Assembly: GCF_014653785.1 (NCBI RefSeq)
Contig: NZ_BNAS01000001.1
Span: forward strand, 729,898 to 793,897
Direction: 5' to 3'
Length of the DNA stretch: 64,000 bases
Source: Promicromonospora soli
GTDB taxonomy: Bacteria; Actinomycetota; Actinomycetes; Actinomycetales; Cellulomonadaceae
Shown here: one piece after another, positions 37,409 through 45,681 of the stretch
How positions within the stretch are numbered: position 1 is the first letter of the stretch
How the letters are laid out: each line of letters opens with the position of its first letter
Position numbers and translations under genes: made by a program
Notes under the pieces: generated by a model
What the model was told of the DNA's origin: nothing
Database searches by the model: none
Seen by the model: the letters and a program-made list of their open reading frames with translations, nothing else

Positions 37409-38052
37409 GCCGGATGAATGACGATGAGCTAAGGGCCGCCCTGTCCCGCCGCGACCCCGCGGCCGGCCAACCGGTCGACGCCGCGTCCAGCCCGCAGGCC
37501 CGAGCCCTTTGGGAGCGAACCATGAGCACCCCCGTTGACCACCACCGCACCCCTACGACGGTCCCCGTCACCCGTGCCGCCGTTCCGAGCCGGCCGCGCC
37601 GTCGGGTGGTGTTCGCCCTCGCCGCAGCCGTCCTCGTGACCAGCGGAGTGGGAACGACGATTGCGCTTGGGCCCCTGGCCCCGGAACGGACTCCCCAGGC
37701 AGCCCAGGTGATGACGTTGCAGCTGCCGGACGGGAGCCTCGCCCCGGCGTGCGCGGAGTTCGAGCTCGCGTTCCTGCAGGGGATGCCGGTGGCGTTCCAG
37801 GGCGAGGTCGTCGACGTCGGCGACACCAGCGCGGTCCTGAAGGTTGACCGCTGGTTCCGCGGCGGTCAGGACGACGTCACCACAGTGCGCGTGTCCAAGC
37901 CTGGCCCCGAGATGTCGGAGGGCGTGGAGATGACCCAGGGAAAGACCTACCTGGTCTCCGCGCAGGACGGGTTCGTCAACAGCTGCGGCTACACCGGCGA
38001 GCTGACCCCCGACCTCCTCGCGTCCTTCGAAGAGGCATTCGGCACACGCTGA
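37405..38052 (+). CDS. Membrane protein coupled to the ECF sigma factor, possible anti-sigma
   Basis: A 215-residue protein: a cytoplasmic N-terminus of about 70 residues (MNDDELRAALSRRDPAAGQPVD), one membrane helix (about 73-95), and an extracytoplasmic domain with two cysteines (C113-like and C200-like) and GEVVDVGDTSAVLKVDRWFRGG. ATGA overlap with the sigma gene supports translational coupling. It lacks a zinc-binding anti-sigma HxxxCxxC motif, so an anti-sigma role is inferred from context only. Confidence 0.8.
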   Translation: MSRMNDDELRAALSRRDPAAGQPVDAASSPQARALWERTMSTPVDHHRTPTTVPVTRAAVPSRPRRRVVFALAAAVLVTSGVGTTIALGPLAPERTPQAAQVMTLQLPDGSLAPACAEFELAFLQGMPVAFQGEVVDVGDTSAVLKVDRWFRGGQDDVTTVRVSKPGPEMSEGVEMTQGKTYLVSAQDGFVNSCGYTGELTPDLLASFEEAFGTR

Positions 38053-38127
38053 CGACACAGCGACAATCACGACCGCCCGTCCATACCCGTACGACGGCAT
38101 GGACGGGCGGTCCACGCAGGGTCGCTC

Positions 38128-38340
38128 ATGGGTGAGGTCTGCGGGCGCCGCGTGCGCCGGGCGACGCTAAAGCTGTTGGTCGTCGCCTTGGTCTCGGCGG
38201 TACTCCTGTTCGGTAGCGCAGCGCTCCTGAGCACGCTGGGCGACGCGTTCCTCATGGACTGGTCGAGCATGTCCCTGACACTCCTGCCCGGCTGGCTGCT
38301 CGCTGGCGCCGGACCCCGGTTCTGGTGGTGGGTCGCCTAG
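38128..38340 (+). CDS. Possible small membrane protein
   Basis: A 70-residue frame with a basic N-terminus and two hydrophobic segments (TLKLLVVALVSAVLLFGSAALL and SLTLLPGWLLAGAGPRFWWW). CAGGG lies upstream of the ATG. It follows the sigma/membrane protein pair by 75 bp. Composition looks protein-like, but no homologue is recognised and the call is tentative. Confidence 0.4.
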   Translation: MGEVCGRRVRRATLKLLVVALVSAVLLFGSAALLSTLGDAFLMDWSSMSLTLLPGWLLAGAGPRFWWWVA

Positions 38341-38579
38341 CTGGACGCCGCCGCCGCTGAGCTCGACGCCGAGCCGGACTCCTCCGTGGGACCTCTCCCT
38401 TAGCAGGCCGACAGCGGAGGGACTGACCGCGAGCGGCGGCCACCGGTAGGGGCACCGAAACGGGTGGTGTCCCGGGGGAATGCAGCGCCGCACGCCCCCA
38501 GGACACCGCTCAAGACAGTCAGTTCATCCGCACCTCCCTACCCGGCATGGTTTGGCGATGTGCCCCCCGGCCGGATCGG

Positions 38580-41500
38580 TCACAGGTTGACGGTGGTTCC
38601 CCCGATCGTCACCACCAGGCGACCGTCGGAGGCGAAGGACCAGGCCAGGGACCCGGAGTATTGCGCGCACCGGGAGCCGTTGGAGCCGGACCACCACTGG
38701 TTCCCGCCGGCGTCGTTGCCGATGATCCGGTCGGACGACCCGCTGTTGCAGGAGGTGTTGTTGCGGAACGTCGAGGTGCCGGCGTCGAAGTTGAAGTTGC
38801 GCTCGGTGTTGCCGATGCTCAGGTTGTTCTCGATGGTCATCGACCCGGGGTTGCTGTTGTAGGTGAACCCGTGCTTGCCGTTGTCGAAGGCGATGCTGCG
38901 CTTCACGATGTGGTTGACCCCGATGCCCTCGCCGCCGAGCTTGTAGCCGTTGCGGTCGCCGTTCCCGGCCTGGGAGCCGTCCGACAGGGTCCCGTTCTCG
39001 TACGAGAGCGAGTCCTCGATGGTCACCGTTCCGATCGGGCCGGTGTCGGGCTTGGTGTACAGGTCCCAGCCGTCGTCGATGTTGTTGTGGGACACCGTGT
39101 ACCGGAAGACGTTCCCCGGACCCACCGTGAGCTTCGGCGCGAACCCGTCGGCGTCCTCGCCGTCGGAATCGACGTTGTCGTGCGACTCCGACGACAGGAT
39201 GAGGTTGTTCGAGGGCCAGTCGCTGCTGGGCGCCCCTGCGGTGTAGCGGGAGAGCTGCAGGCCGCTGTCGTTGTTGTGCCGGGTCACCACCCGTTCGATG
39301 ATGTTGTTGTCCCCGCCGAGGAGGATCCCGTTGTCGCCGGCGTGCTCGACGACGATGCCGCGCAGGTGCCACCAGTCGCCGCCGATGGCGATCCCGCGGT
39401 TGGCCGGGTCCTCGCTCTGCGCCGAGAAGTTCACCACCGGCCGCTCACCGGGGTACGCGAACAGCTCCGTGCGGTTGCCCGAGGTGCCGTTGTTGCCCGG
39501 CTCGATGTTCACCGTCTGCGAGAGGTTGTAGGTCCCCCCGCGCATGTAGATCGTCCCGCCGGACGCGATCCGGTCGATCGCCGCGGTCAGCGTCGTCGGG
39601 TTCGCCTGTGTCCCCGCGGCGCCGTCGGTCCCGCCGGGCGCAACGTACAGCGCGTCCCCGGTAGGCGGCTCGGTGGTCCCGCCGGTCGGGGATTCGAGGT
39701 AGTCGATGTTCGGCAGGCCGCCCGAGTTGGTCGCGACGAGCCGGACGGTGTTGGTGCCCGAGCTCAGCTGGGCCGTCAGGGACTTCGTGGACCAGGTGTT
39801 CCACGCCCCGGTGGGCTCGAACGAGACCGACTGGACCCTCGTGCCGTTGACGATCAGGTCCGCGGTGCGCGCCGAGGTGCCGCCGTTGGCGAACCCGACC
39901 GTGAGGGTGGCGGTGCCGGCGGTCGCGCCGCCGATGCTGAACTGCAGTGCCGCGCCGGACGCGTTGGTGGAGTTGCAGAACCCGCTGCCGGAGTAGCCGG
40001 AGTGGTTGGAGTCGATGGTGCCGTCGCAGGTCGCCGCCGACGACTCGGCCTCGATCCGCTGCACCGCGGCGGCAGCCAGTGGCTCCATGGTCCCTGCGGC
40101 GGACGAAGAGGTGGCAGCGGTGGCCGACGACGACGAACCGGCGTAGGTCTCGAACTCGGCGATACGCGGTGTTGCGGTGGAGCTGAGGATCTCGAAGTTG
40201 ATCTTGCTCATCGAGGTCGCCGGGAAGCTGACGACCTTTGCCCCGCTGCCCGTCGCCAGGACGGCGCCGTTGTCGTTGTTGACGACCCGCCACGAACCGA
40301 TGTTGCCGACGGCGCCGGCAGCCTCACGGATGTTGATCGACGACACCGTGGTGGCCGTTGCCCACTTGATCGACACGCGGCCGGTCGAGCCCGCCGGCGA
40401 CCAGTAGGTGCTGGTGTTGCCGTCCAGCACGCTGCCGTAGCTCGTCCCGTCGGCCTTGCTGGAGCCGTCGGCGCCCGCGCCGAGGCTCAGGTTGGTGCCG
40501 GTCGGCGGGTTCGTCGGCGTGGGGGTCGGAGTCGGGGTCGGGGTCGGTGTCGGGGTCGGGTTGGTCGGCGTGCAGCTGCCGTCCGACACCTGGTTGCCCT
40601 TGTTGGCACCCGCCGTCTGGCTGACGACCGCCGGCACGCAGCTCGCCCCGTCCAGCGTGAACGAGTACGGGATGCTCACCGAGGTGTTCGACGTCGGGTT
40701 GGGGCCGGCCGGGTTGTAGTCACTGCTGCGGCCCGACCACGTCACGTTGTCGTAGACGTTGCCGGCGACCTGCCAGTAGCCGGCCTGGTCCGTGTAGAAC
40801 GTGCCGAGCACGTCCTTCGAGTCCTTGAAGTAGTTGTTGTCCACCCTCGCCTTGGCACCGGCCCGCGAGTTGATGCCGGACTCGACTATGCCCACGTAGT
40901 GGTTGTTGTAGACGTGGGCCGTGCCGCCGCGCAGAAGCGGCACGCGGGAATTGAGGTTCTGGTACAGGTTGTGGTGGTACGTAATGAAGCTGTTCGTCAG
41001 GTCGGTCTCGCTGGAGCCGACCAGCCCGCCGCGTTCGGAGTTGCGCAGGGTGCTGTAGGACAGGGTCACGTACTTGGTGTCGTTCTTCATGTCGAAGAGG
41101 CCGTCGTACCCCTCCGCCTCGCCGCCCGAGGCCAGCAGGCTGACGTGGTCCACCCAGACGTTGCGGACACCGCTCTCCATGCCGATGGCGTCGCCGCCGT
41201 TGGAGATGGGCGAGCCCGACTTCTTCACGTTCTGCACGGTCACGTTCTGGATGATGATGTTGCTGGACTCGCGGATGTGGATGCCGATCTGGTCGAAGAC
41301 CGCACCGCTGCCGACGCCGACGAGCGTGACGTTGCTGATCTGCTTGAGCTCGATCACGCCCGAAGCTGTGCTGCAGCCCGGTCCCGAGACCTGGCTCGTG
41401 TTGCCGTGGTTGATGGTCCCCGTGACCTCGATGATGATCGGGGTGCTCTTGGTGGCGCGGTTGCACAGGGCCGTGTGGATGCCGGTTCCGGTCGTGGCCC

Positions 41501-41675
41501 GTACCGTCTGCCCGCCGGCGCCGCCCGTGGTCCCGCCGTTCTGCGTGGCGAACCCCGTCACCGGGCCGGTGGCTGCCGCGGCGTCGGGAGCGGACTGGGC
41601 AGTCACTCCGATCGTGACTGCGAGGGTTACCGCAGCCACCGCCGAGAGGATCTGGACAGCTCTTGGTCGTCTCAT
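38580..41675 (-). CDS. Secreted pectate lyase with PL1 and PL9 catalytic domains and CBMs
   Basis: A 1031-residue secreted enzyme. Signal peptide about 1-35. A PL1 pectate lyase domain (about 38-345) has NVWVDHVSL and the catalytic-site NSRVPLLRGG. A Pro-Thr linker (about 368-393) leads to a discoidin-like module (395-512) and a CBM35-like module (537-660, AVQRIEAESS...NIDYLES). The C-terminal parallel beta-helix (674-1031) carries NVDSDGEDADGFAPKL and GDRNGYKLGG of the PL9 family. Both domains cleave polygalacturonate by beta-elimination with calcium. Two catalytic folds in one chain are unusual. LacI-type operators lie upstream. Confidence 0.92.
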   Translation of the reverse strand: MRRPRAVQILSAVAAVTLAVTIGVTAQSAPDAAAATGPVTGFATQNGGTTGGAGGQTVRATTGTGIHTALCNRATKSTPIIIEVTGTINHGNTSQVSGPGCSTASGVIELKQISNVTLVGVGSGAVFDQIGIHIRESSNIIIQNVTVQNVKKSGSPISNGGDAIGMESGVRNVWVDHVSLLASGGEAEGYDGLFDMKNDTKYVTLSYSTLRNSERGGLVGSSETDLTNSFITYHHNLYQNLNSRVPLLRGGTAHVYNNHYVGIVESGINSRAGAKARVDNNYFKDSKDVLGTFYTDQAGYWQVAGNVYDNVTWSGRSSDYNPAGPNPTSNTSVSIPYSFTLDGASCVPAVVSQTAGANKGNQVSDGSCTPTNPTPTPTPTPTPTPTPTNPPTGTNLSLGAGADGSSKADGTSYGSVLDGNTSTYWSPAGSTGRVSIKWATATTVSSINIREAAGAVGNIGSWRVVNNDNGAVLATGSGAKVVSFPATSMSKINFEILSSTATPRIAEFETYAGSSSSATAATSSSAAGTMEPLAAAAVQRIEAESSAATCDGTIDSNHSGYSGSGFCNSTNASGAALQFSIGGATAGTATLTVGFANGGTSARTADLIVNGTRVQSVSFEPTGAWNTWSTKSLTAQLSSGTNTVRLVATNSGGLPNIDYLESPTGGTTEPPTGDALYVAPGGTDGAAGTQANPTTLTAAIDRIASGGTIYMRGGTYNLSQTVNIEPGNNGTSGNRTELFAYPGERPVVNFSAQSEDPANRGIAIGGDWWHLRGIVVEHAGDNGILLGGDNNIIERVVTRHNNDSGLQLSRYTAGAPSSDWPSNNLILSSESHDNVDSDGEDADGFAPKLTVGPGNVFRYTVSHNNIDDGWDLYTKPDTGPIGTVTIEDSLSYENGTLSDGSQAGNGDRNGYKLGGEGIGVNHIVKRSIAFDNGKHGFTYNSNPGSMTIENNLSIGNTERNFNFDAGTSTFRNNTSCNSGSSDRIIGNDAGGNQWWSGSNGSRCAQYSGSLAWSFASDGRLVVTIGGTTVNL

Positions 41676-41880
41676 CGTTTTGCCTCACGTTCGTCGTTGA
41701 ATGCGGGACATTGCTGTGCTGCGTTCCGTACTGTCTCGGCGGACGATCCGCCGCACCGGTCTCACCCGGGGTTCCCGGCATTGCCGGCTGCATCGATACG
41801 CAACTTGTCGCCGGCGGCATCACCGAGCGCCTCCGCCCCGGCGCTGGAGCGAGACACCCAGATGAAAAGCAGGACCGCGG

Positions 41881-41914
41881 GTAACCGGTTTCCCGGATCC
41901 TAGTAACCGGTTTC
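41881..41914 (-). promoter_or_regulatory. Tandem LacI-type operators upstream of the pectate lyase
   Basis: Two exact copies of GTAACCGGTTTC (41881-41892 and 41903-41914), each centred on the AACCGGTT palindrome and 22 bp apart, two helical turns. They are the most distinctive element in the 369-bp gap between the lyase start and the small gene at 42045. The spacing and palindrome fit a LacI-family repressor of pectin genes. Confidence 0.6.
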
Positions 41915-42044
41915 TCAGATGGCAAGCCCTATACCCCTCGACCTGATGTAGTGGTGCCACGTGCTACGGCCGGCGGGTCGGACAGACCAACAGGGCACGC
42001 AGCTTGCGCTGCGTGCCCTGGAAGTCAACGGGGTCCGTTACAAG

Positions 42045-42194
42045 CTAGGCCCGGCTGCGGCCGACGAGGCCGAGGATCAGGCTGACTACGAGGACGATCA
42101 CGCCGATCCAGATGAGGAACTGACCAATGTTGGTGGCTACCCCCAGAATTACGAGGGCCACGCCGACCAGGACGAGAATGAGCCACGTAGGCAC
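42045..42194 (-). CDS. Small hydrophobic membrane protein
   Basis: A 49-residue protein with two membrane helices: VPTWLILVLVGVALVILGV and GQFLIWIGVIVLVVSLILGLVGRSRA. GTG 42194 is preferred because AAGGAG sits 6 nt upstream; longer in-frame starts to 42248 add a basic stretch. It resembles the short two-helix proteins of the DUF6131 kind common in actinobacteria. Function unknown. Confidence 0.7.
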   Translation of the reverse strand: MPTWLILVLVGVALVILGVATNIGQFLIWIGVIVLVVSLILGLVGRSRA

Positions 42195-42333
42195 GACTGT
42201 CTCCTTCTTCGGTCGCGGCGCTCGGTCGCGCCGCGCTACCTTCGACACTCTCCCCGTCGGCTCCCACTCGCATGTCGAGACGGACTTACCTCGCGTTCGG
42301 CACGGGTCGCCTCCAGCGGCGATGGTGGCGCGT

Positions 42334-43455
42334 CTAGCTCGCGCGCGCCAGCACCGACTCCCAGTGCCACGGCTCCGGCACGCGCCCGTCCGGCTCGGCG
42401 AACGCCGGGTGCACCCAGCCGTGGGCCTTGGCGTGGGTCTTGAGCCAGTTGTACTGCTCGGTGCCGAACGTCTCCACGCCGCCCCCGATGTCGACCGCGA
42501 GCCCGAGGCCGTGGTTGGAGCAGCCGGGCGGGGCGGCGATCGGCGACGACGGGTTGTACAGCGCCTTCTGCTCGTCGTACGTGCGGTAGGACGAGTTGAT
42601 GGTCAGGTGCTCGCCGAACACCTTGCTGTACGCGGCGTCGAGCGCGATCAGCCCGTCGAGCACGTCGGCCCGAACGAGGTTCGTGGGCGACCACGGGATC
42701 GGGGCCAGCTCCGACTTCGGCACGGCGCCGCTGTCCGGGTCCCACACCTGGTCCGGTGCGGGGCAGGTGACCGCGTCCTGTGCGTCGTACAGCGCCTGCG
42801 TCGCCACGGTGACCACCGAGCGGTTGGCGCTCAGGTCGAGTGCGGCCTGTTCCAGCTCGGCCAGGTCGGTACCGCTGAGGCTGCTGTTCGCGGCGACGTC
42901 GACAGCGGTCACCGTGTCCAGGGCCGCCCGTAGCCGGGCCCGGACGGCGGCGTCGGCCCCCTTGCCCTTCGTGGCGGCGTAGACCTCCTCGCCGAGGTTC
43001 CCGGCGGTCGCCAAGCCTTTGCGCGCGGTCGTGACCTCGCTGCGGGCGAACTCCACCATCGAGGCCTGGACGGCGTCCGACGCCGCCCCGAGGGACGCCC
43101 GTACGTCCGCCTTCCCGATCGTCAGCCGCGTGAGGATCGGCTCGGCCAGCAGCGAGTCGACCTCGCCGATCTGCGCGGAGAGGGCGACGCGGGTCGTCTG
43201 CTCGGCCACCTTCCCGTCGGAGGACGCCAGCAGCTCCGTGGCCACGGCGTTCTGTGCGGCGAGATCGTCCGTCTCCGACACGAGACGCCAGGCGAGCCCG
43301 CCCGCGCCCATCGCGAGGACGACCACGAGCGTCGCGACCACGACCGCCCGGGTAGTGCGCCGACGACGGCGCTTCTCCTCGCGTCGCTCTCTTGCCGTAC
43401 TGCCGGCCTTCACGTCCGACGGCTCGGCGGGACGTGCAGCGTTGGTCAAGGTCAC
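42334..43455 (-). CDS. D-alanyl-D-alanine carboxypeptidase, M15/VanY type
   Basis: A 373-residue membrane-anchored peptidase. A basic N-terminal tail and one membrane helix (about 36-58) precede a helical stalk (60-240) and a C-terminal VanY domain (about 245-373). Zinc-site motifs SSYRTYDEQ, SNHGLGLAVDIGG and EPWHWE are present. It trims the terminal D-Ala of peptidoglycan stem peptides outside the membrane. Divergent from the gene at 43596. Confidence 0.92.
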   Translation of the reverse strand: MTLTNAARPAEPSDVKAGSTARERREEKRRRRRTTRAVVVATLVVVLAMGAGGLAWRLVSETDDLAAQNAVATELLASSDGKVAEQTTRVALSAQIGEVDSLLAEPILTRLTIGKADVRASLGAASDAVQASMVEFARSEVTTARKGLATAGNLGEEVYAATKGKGADAAVRARLRAALDTVTAVDVAANSSLSGTDLAELEQAALDLSANRSVVTVATQALYDAQDAVTCPAPDQVWDPDSGAVPKSELAPIPWSPTNLVRADVLDGLIALDAAYSKVFGEHLTINSSYRTYDEQKALYNPSSPIAAPPGCSNHGLGLAVDIGGGVETFGTEQYNWLKTHAKAHGWVHPAFAEPDGRVPEPWHWESVLARAS

Positions 43456-43595
43456 GTGGCCAAAACCTACGGCACCCAGCCGATCTCCGCTGACCGATCC
43501 GCGGGTGATTGACCCCAGGCCGAAGGGCGGCGCGGACCGGCCGCGCGCCCGACGCCCGGGCGCTCTCCCTCGGCCTGCCGCACTACGGTGAGCAC

Positions 43596-44162
43596 ATGGG
43601 TTTCCGATCGTGGTTCGGGCGCCGCCCGCAGAAGGCGGTCCGCCGCGCCGTGCGCTCGCACCGCACCGATGCGGTGCTGGCGCAGGCCGAGCTGGTCACG
43701 TCCGCGGGCGAGGCGTGGGCGTTCGCCACGCGCGCCGAGCTCTTGCTGATCTCGGCACCCGAGGGCGCGAGCGATGACGACGACGAGTCGCGGGGCGCGC
43801 CATCCGTCGTCGTGCACCGGGCGTGGTCCGACGTCGACCGGGCCACCTACGACAGGGAGTCCAACGTCATCCGGGTGCACTGGGTCGACGGCCATGAGCC
43901 GACGCCGCTGACGCTCGAGGGCCGGCACTCCGTGCTGCCGCAGGTGCTCCGTGAACGGGTGCAGTGGTCGGTGGTCCTGGCGGAGCCGGTCAAGCTGCCG
44001 GGCGGGCGCTCCGCCCGCGTAGCGGTCCGACGCCGGGCAGACGGGGAACTGTTCTCCCAGGTGATCGGCGGACACGACGTCGACCTCACCGATCCGGACA
44101 TAGCGCACCTGATCGATGCCGCTGAGGCGCGGGTCCGCAACGCGGCGGGACTACCCGCCTGA
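43596..44162 (+). CDS. Hypothetical protein
   Basis: A 188-residue soluble protein. It begins MGFRSWFGRRPQKAVRR and has alternating strands (AWAFATRAELLLISAPEG, VVVHRAWSDVDRATYDRESNVIRVHWVDG) then RERVQWSVVLAEPVKLPGGRSARVAVRRRADGELFSQVIGG. The pattern matches actinobacterial proteins of unknown function with a PH-like fold, but no name can be given. GGTGAG precedes the ATG. Its last 12 bp overlap the convergent kinase gene. Confidence 0.75.
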   Translation: MGFRSWFGRRPQKAVRRAVRSHRTDAVLAQAELVTSAGEAWAFATRAELLLISAPEGASDDDDESRGAPSVVVHRAWSDVDRATYDRESNVIRVHWVDGHEPTPLTLEGRHSVLPQVLRERVQWSVVLAEPVKLPGGRSARVAVRRRADGELFSQVIGGHDVDLTDPDIAHLIDAAEARVRNAAGLPA

Positions 44163-45317
44163 ACCTGCGCGCAGGGTGGCCGCGTCAGCGTCGGGCAGCT
44201 CTTTGCGCCGCCGAGGCACCCTGGGGACGGTGCCGCTCTCGAGCGACACCACACCGGGACCCTGTGTCCCCATCCGGACCGACAGGAACGGCCGGTTCGA
44301 CGGCACTCCCTCGGGCGTCTCGAGCAGCCTCCGGGCCAGCACGAGAGCACCGTCCAGCGGCTCCCCCGCGGCGGGAACTATCTCGATGTCAGGGCGGGCC
44401 TCGGTCACGCGAGCCAGAACCGAGGCGCGCAGCTCCGGGACCTTGGCCATCAGCTTGCCCGTCGTCGCAACGCGGGCTTCTACCCCCGGGTGGCCGAGCG
44501 CCGCGCGCAGGGTGTCTGCCAGCCCTCTCGCGGAAGCCGCCCGGATCGCGACGCTAGCGGGGTCGCCGGCCTCTGCCGCGGCCAGGACTTCCCTCGCGAA
44601 CTCGGCCAACAGGCGGAGCGCGTCCGGACGACTGACGAGGTCGATCCCATGCCGTTCCCGGCCGAAGTGCCGCTCGGCAGCCCGGAGCAGCACGTGCGAG
44701 GCGCCGTCCTGACGTCCGTCGCGGGCCTTGTTCGCGGCTGTCAGCCCCTCGCGGCCGATCCATGCGCCGCTACCCTGGTCCCCGACCAGGTAACCCAGCC
44801 CGTCAGCGAGGTACCAGCGGGCATACTCGTCGACGGCGACGGCCACCGCACCGGTTCCCACCACCAGCACAGCGCCACCACGGCCGCCCAGGGCACCCAG
44901 GTGTGCTGTCACGGCGTCAGTCGACACAGCGGTCCGTTCGGCACCCAGGCCGTTGGCGAGAACGTCGTGGAGTGAATACGGGTCCAGACGGCCGGCCCGG
45001 TCCATCGCCATCATCCCGCGGAGCCCGACGGCGGCCGCCCTGATCTGAGGCGCCCCCGCGCCGGCTCGCGCGACGGCGAGCTCTCGCACCAGGTCTTGGC
45101 AGAGCCCGCGGATGACGTCGGGCGCATCGGACCGCCCGTCCACGACATGGAGCGGCGGCCCTTCCACCCGGACGGGCTGCCTGCCGGGCCCGGGGCTGGC
45201 AGCGGCGCGCGAACCGGTTCCTCCGAGGTCCAGGCCTACTACCCAGGTGTCCTCCGGTGGTGTGTCTGCTGCTGGCCGCACCCGAAGATGGTGGCACAAG
45301 ACCTCGCCGATAGGCAC
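44151..45317 (-). CDS. BadF/BadG/BcrA/BcrD-family ATPase, probable N-acetylglucosamine kinase
   Basis: A 388-residue ASKHA-fold kinase. WVVGLDLGGTGSRAAA is the phosphate-1 motif; VSTDAVTAHLGALGGRGGAVLVVGTGAVAVAV is the phosphate-2 and connect region; GYLVGDQGSGAWIGREGL is the sugar-binding loop seen in GlcNAc kinases. Likely role: phosphorylation of GlcNAc or another hexosamine in cell-wall recycling. GTG 45317 follows GGGGGA; GTG 45281 is an alternative nearer the fold. Confidence 0.82.
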   Translation of the reverse strand: MPIGEVLCHHLRVRPAADTPPEDTWVVGLDLGGTGSRAAASPGPGRQPVRVEGPPLHVVDGRSDAPDVIRGLCQDLVRELAVARAGAGAPQIRAAAVGLRGMMAMDRAGRLDPYSLHDVLANGLGAERTAVSTDAVTAHLGALGGRGGAVLVVGTGAVAVAVDEYARWYLADGLGYLVGDQGSGAWIGREGLTAANKARDGRQDGASHVLLRAAERHFGRERHGIDLVSRPDALRLLAEFAREVLAAAEAGDPASVAIRAASARGLADTLRAALGHPGVEARVATTGKLMAKVPELRASVLARVTEARPDIEIVPAAGEPLDGALVLARRLLETPEGVPSNRPFLSVRMGTQGPGVVSLESGTVPRVPRRRKELPDADAATLRAGSGG

Positions 45318-45506
45318 GAAATGTCCCCCGACCCGCGTCGACTCTGCGTGTTGCCACGGCATGTCGCCAAGTCCGGCCCCACCCGCCGACGCCGAGGGCC
45401 GTCGGCCATGTGACAGAGCACTCGGAAAACGCGTCAGGACTATCCGTCCGAACCTGTTAGAGTTTTCACCGGTCGCCCTCCCGGTGCACGGGACGGGCGA
45501 ACGCGA

Positions 45507-45574
<68 letters not shown>

Positions 45575-45582
<8 letters not shown>

Positions 45583-45618
45583 AAAGGCCCGGAATCCCTA
45601 GGATTCCGGGCCTCGCTG
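45575..45618 (+). repeat. Direct repeat, left copy (tRNA-Asn 3' end plus terminator)
   Basis: 44-bp unit beginning GGGAGCCAAAAGG. It covers the last 8 nt of tRNA-Asn and its terminator. The second copy at 48793-48836 matches 43 of 44 positions (A/C at position 9). The two enclose about 3.2 kb. Confidence 0.8.
45585..45613 (+). terminator. tRNA-Asn terminator
   Basis: AGGCCCGGAATCC and its complement form a perfect 13-bp stem with a CTA loop, 2 nt after the CCA. Confidence 0.75.
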
Positions 45619-45681
45619 TCTTAGTTGTGAGCCCTCATCGGAGGGGCTGTGCCGCAGACCTGAGGGACACAGTGCCAACCC

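Noticed and set aside
40500-40575. Short tandem repeat in the pectate lyase gene
   Set aside because: It encodes the Pro-Thr linker between modules, so it is a coding low-complexity linker and not an independent repeat or CRISPR.
38547-41903. 1118-codon open frame on the plus strand across the pectate lyase
   Set aside because: Antisense shadow of the lyase gene, with no domain pattern.
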